Source: Pseudomonadota bacterium | GTDB taxonomy: Bacteria > Pseudomonadota > Alphaproteobacteria > Rhizobiales > Xanthobacteraceae | Reading direction: 5' to 3' | Assembly: GCA_023405565.1 (NCBI GenBank) | Contig: JAEXXW010000708.1 | Coordinates: forward strand, 1 to 5,659 | Length of the DNA: 5,659 bases | Shown: positions 5,505-5,659 of the stretch, piece by piece | Numbering within the stretch: position 1 is the stretch's first letter | Layout of the letters: each line of letters opens with the position of its first letter | Position numbers and translations under genes: made by a program | The notes under the pieces: model-generated | What the model was told of the DNA's origin: nothing | Database searches by the model: none | Seen by the model: only the letters and a program-made list of their open reading frames with translations

Positions 5505-5659
5505 ACAAAATCAAATACTTGGATCGATATTGGTGAGGGCGGGACACCGTGGGTCGCGCCGCTGGCAGCTATTTGCGGAGTTAGGTCCCGTAAGGCGCGC
5601 CGGCCGATAGCAGTGAACGTATAAATTGTAACGAAAGTGAGGTTCACCTATATCGGCGG
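5505..5659. other. Gene-free stretch after tRNA-Lys to the window end
   Basis: I see no coding region, no T-run hairpin terminator and no repeated copy of the tRNA 3' end (the mark of an integrated island) in these 155 bases. The last 40 bases are AT-richer and could be the beginning of a promoter for a gene beyond the window. Confidence 0.5.

Noticed and set aside
5321..5647. Minus-strand reading frame of 108 codons containing DGIRTHDLLIKSQLLYRL
   Set aside because: This is the antisense translation of the tRNA-Lys gene; the same false protein string is well known from automatic annotation of tRNA regions.

Overview
The window is a stretch of ordinary-looking chromosome from a high-GC alphaproteobacterium, most likely of the Bradyrhizobium/Afipia/Rhodopseudomonas group in the Hyphomicrobiales. 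This placement is an inference. It rests on the GC-rich third codon positions, a 65-residue double-CxxC protein of a kind I associate with this group, and an intergenic GTTCCCGC hairpin element typical of alphaproteobacterial gaps. No integrase, transposase, phage gene or CRISPR array is visible.

Left part (1-2028). The window opens inside the last 99 codons of a plus-strand amidohydrolase of the 2-pyrone-4,6-dicarboxylate hydrolase (LigI-like) type. It converges with a minus-strand FAD monooxygenase best read as 3-hydroxybenzoate 6-hydroxylase, which forms gentisate. The 150-base gap between their stops holds three inverted repeats. Upstream of the monooxygenase, also on the minus strand, is a 65-residue zinc-ribbon-like protein with a perfect Shine-Dalgarno and its own intrinsic terminator, so it is probably transcribed separately.

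Middle (2029-3942). A 264-base divergent gap with a cluster of TTCCA/TGGAA inverted repeats leads to a plus-strand 130-residue protein that I do not recognise and that probably starts at TTG. It is followed by a 351-residue NAD-dependent dehydrogenase that closely resembles PtxD (phosphite, also called phosphonate, dehydrogenase). All the active-site residues I know for PtxD are present, yet no phosphite transporter or regulator gene lies beside it. This is the most interesting gene of the window.

Right part (3943-5659). An M20-family amidohydrolase (hippurate hydrolase-like) on the minus strand converges with ptxD across 40 bases. A 270-base gap follows, then a complete tRNA-Lys (TTT) with encoded CCA, then 155 bases with no gene that I can support.

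The genes do not form one operon; strand changes break them into single units. Three of them (LigI-like hydrolase, 3-hydroxybenzoate hydroxylase, M20 amidohydrolase) fit a soil organism using aromatic or amide-linked aromatic carbon. The PtxD homologue suggests use of reduced phosphorus.
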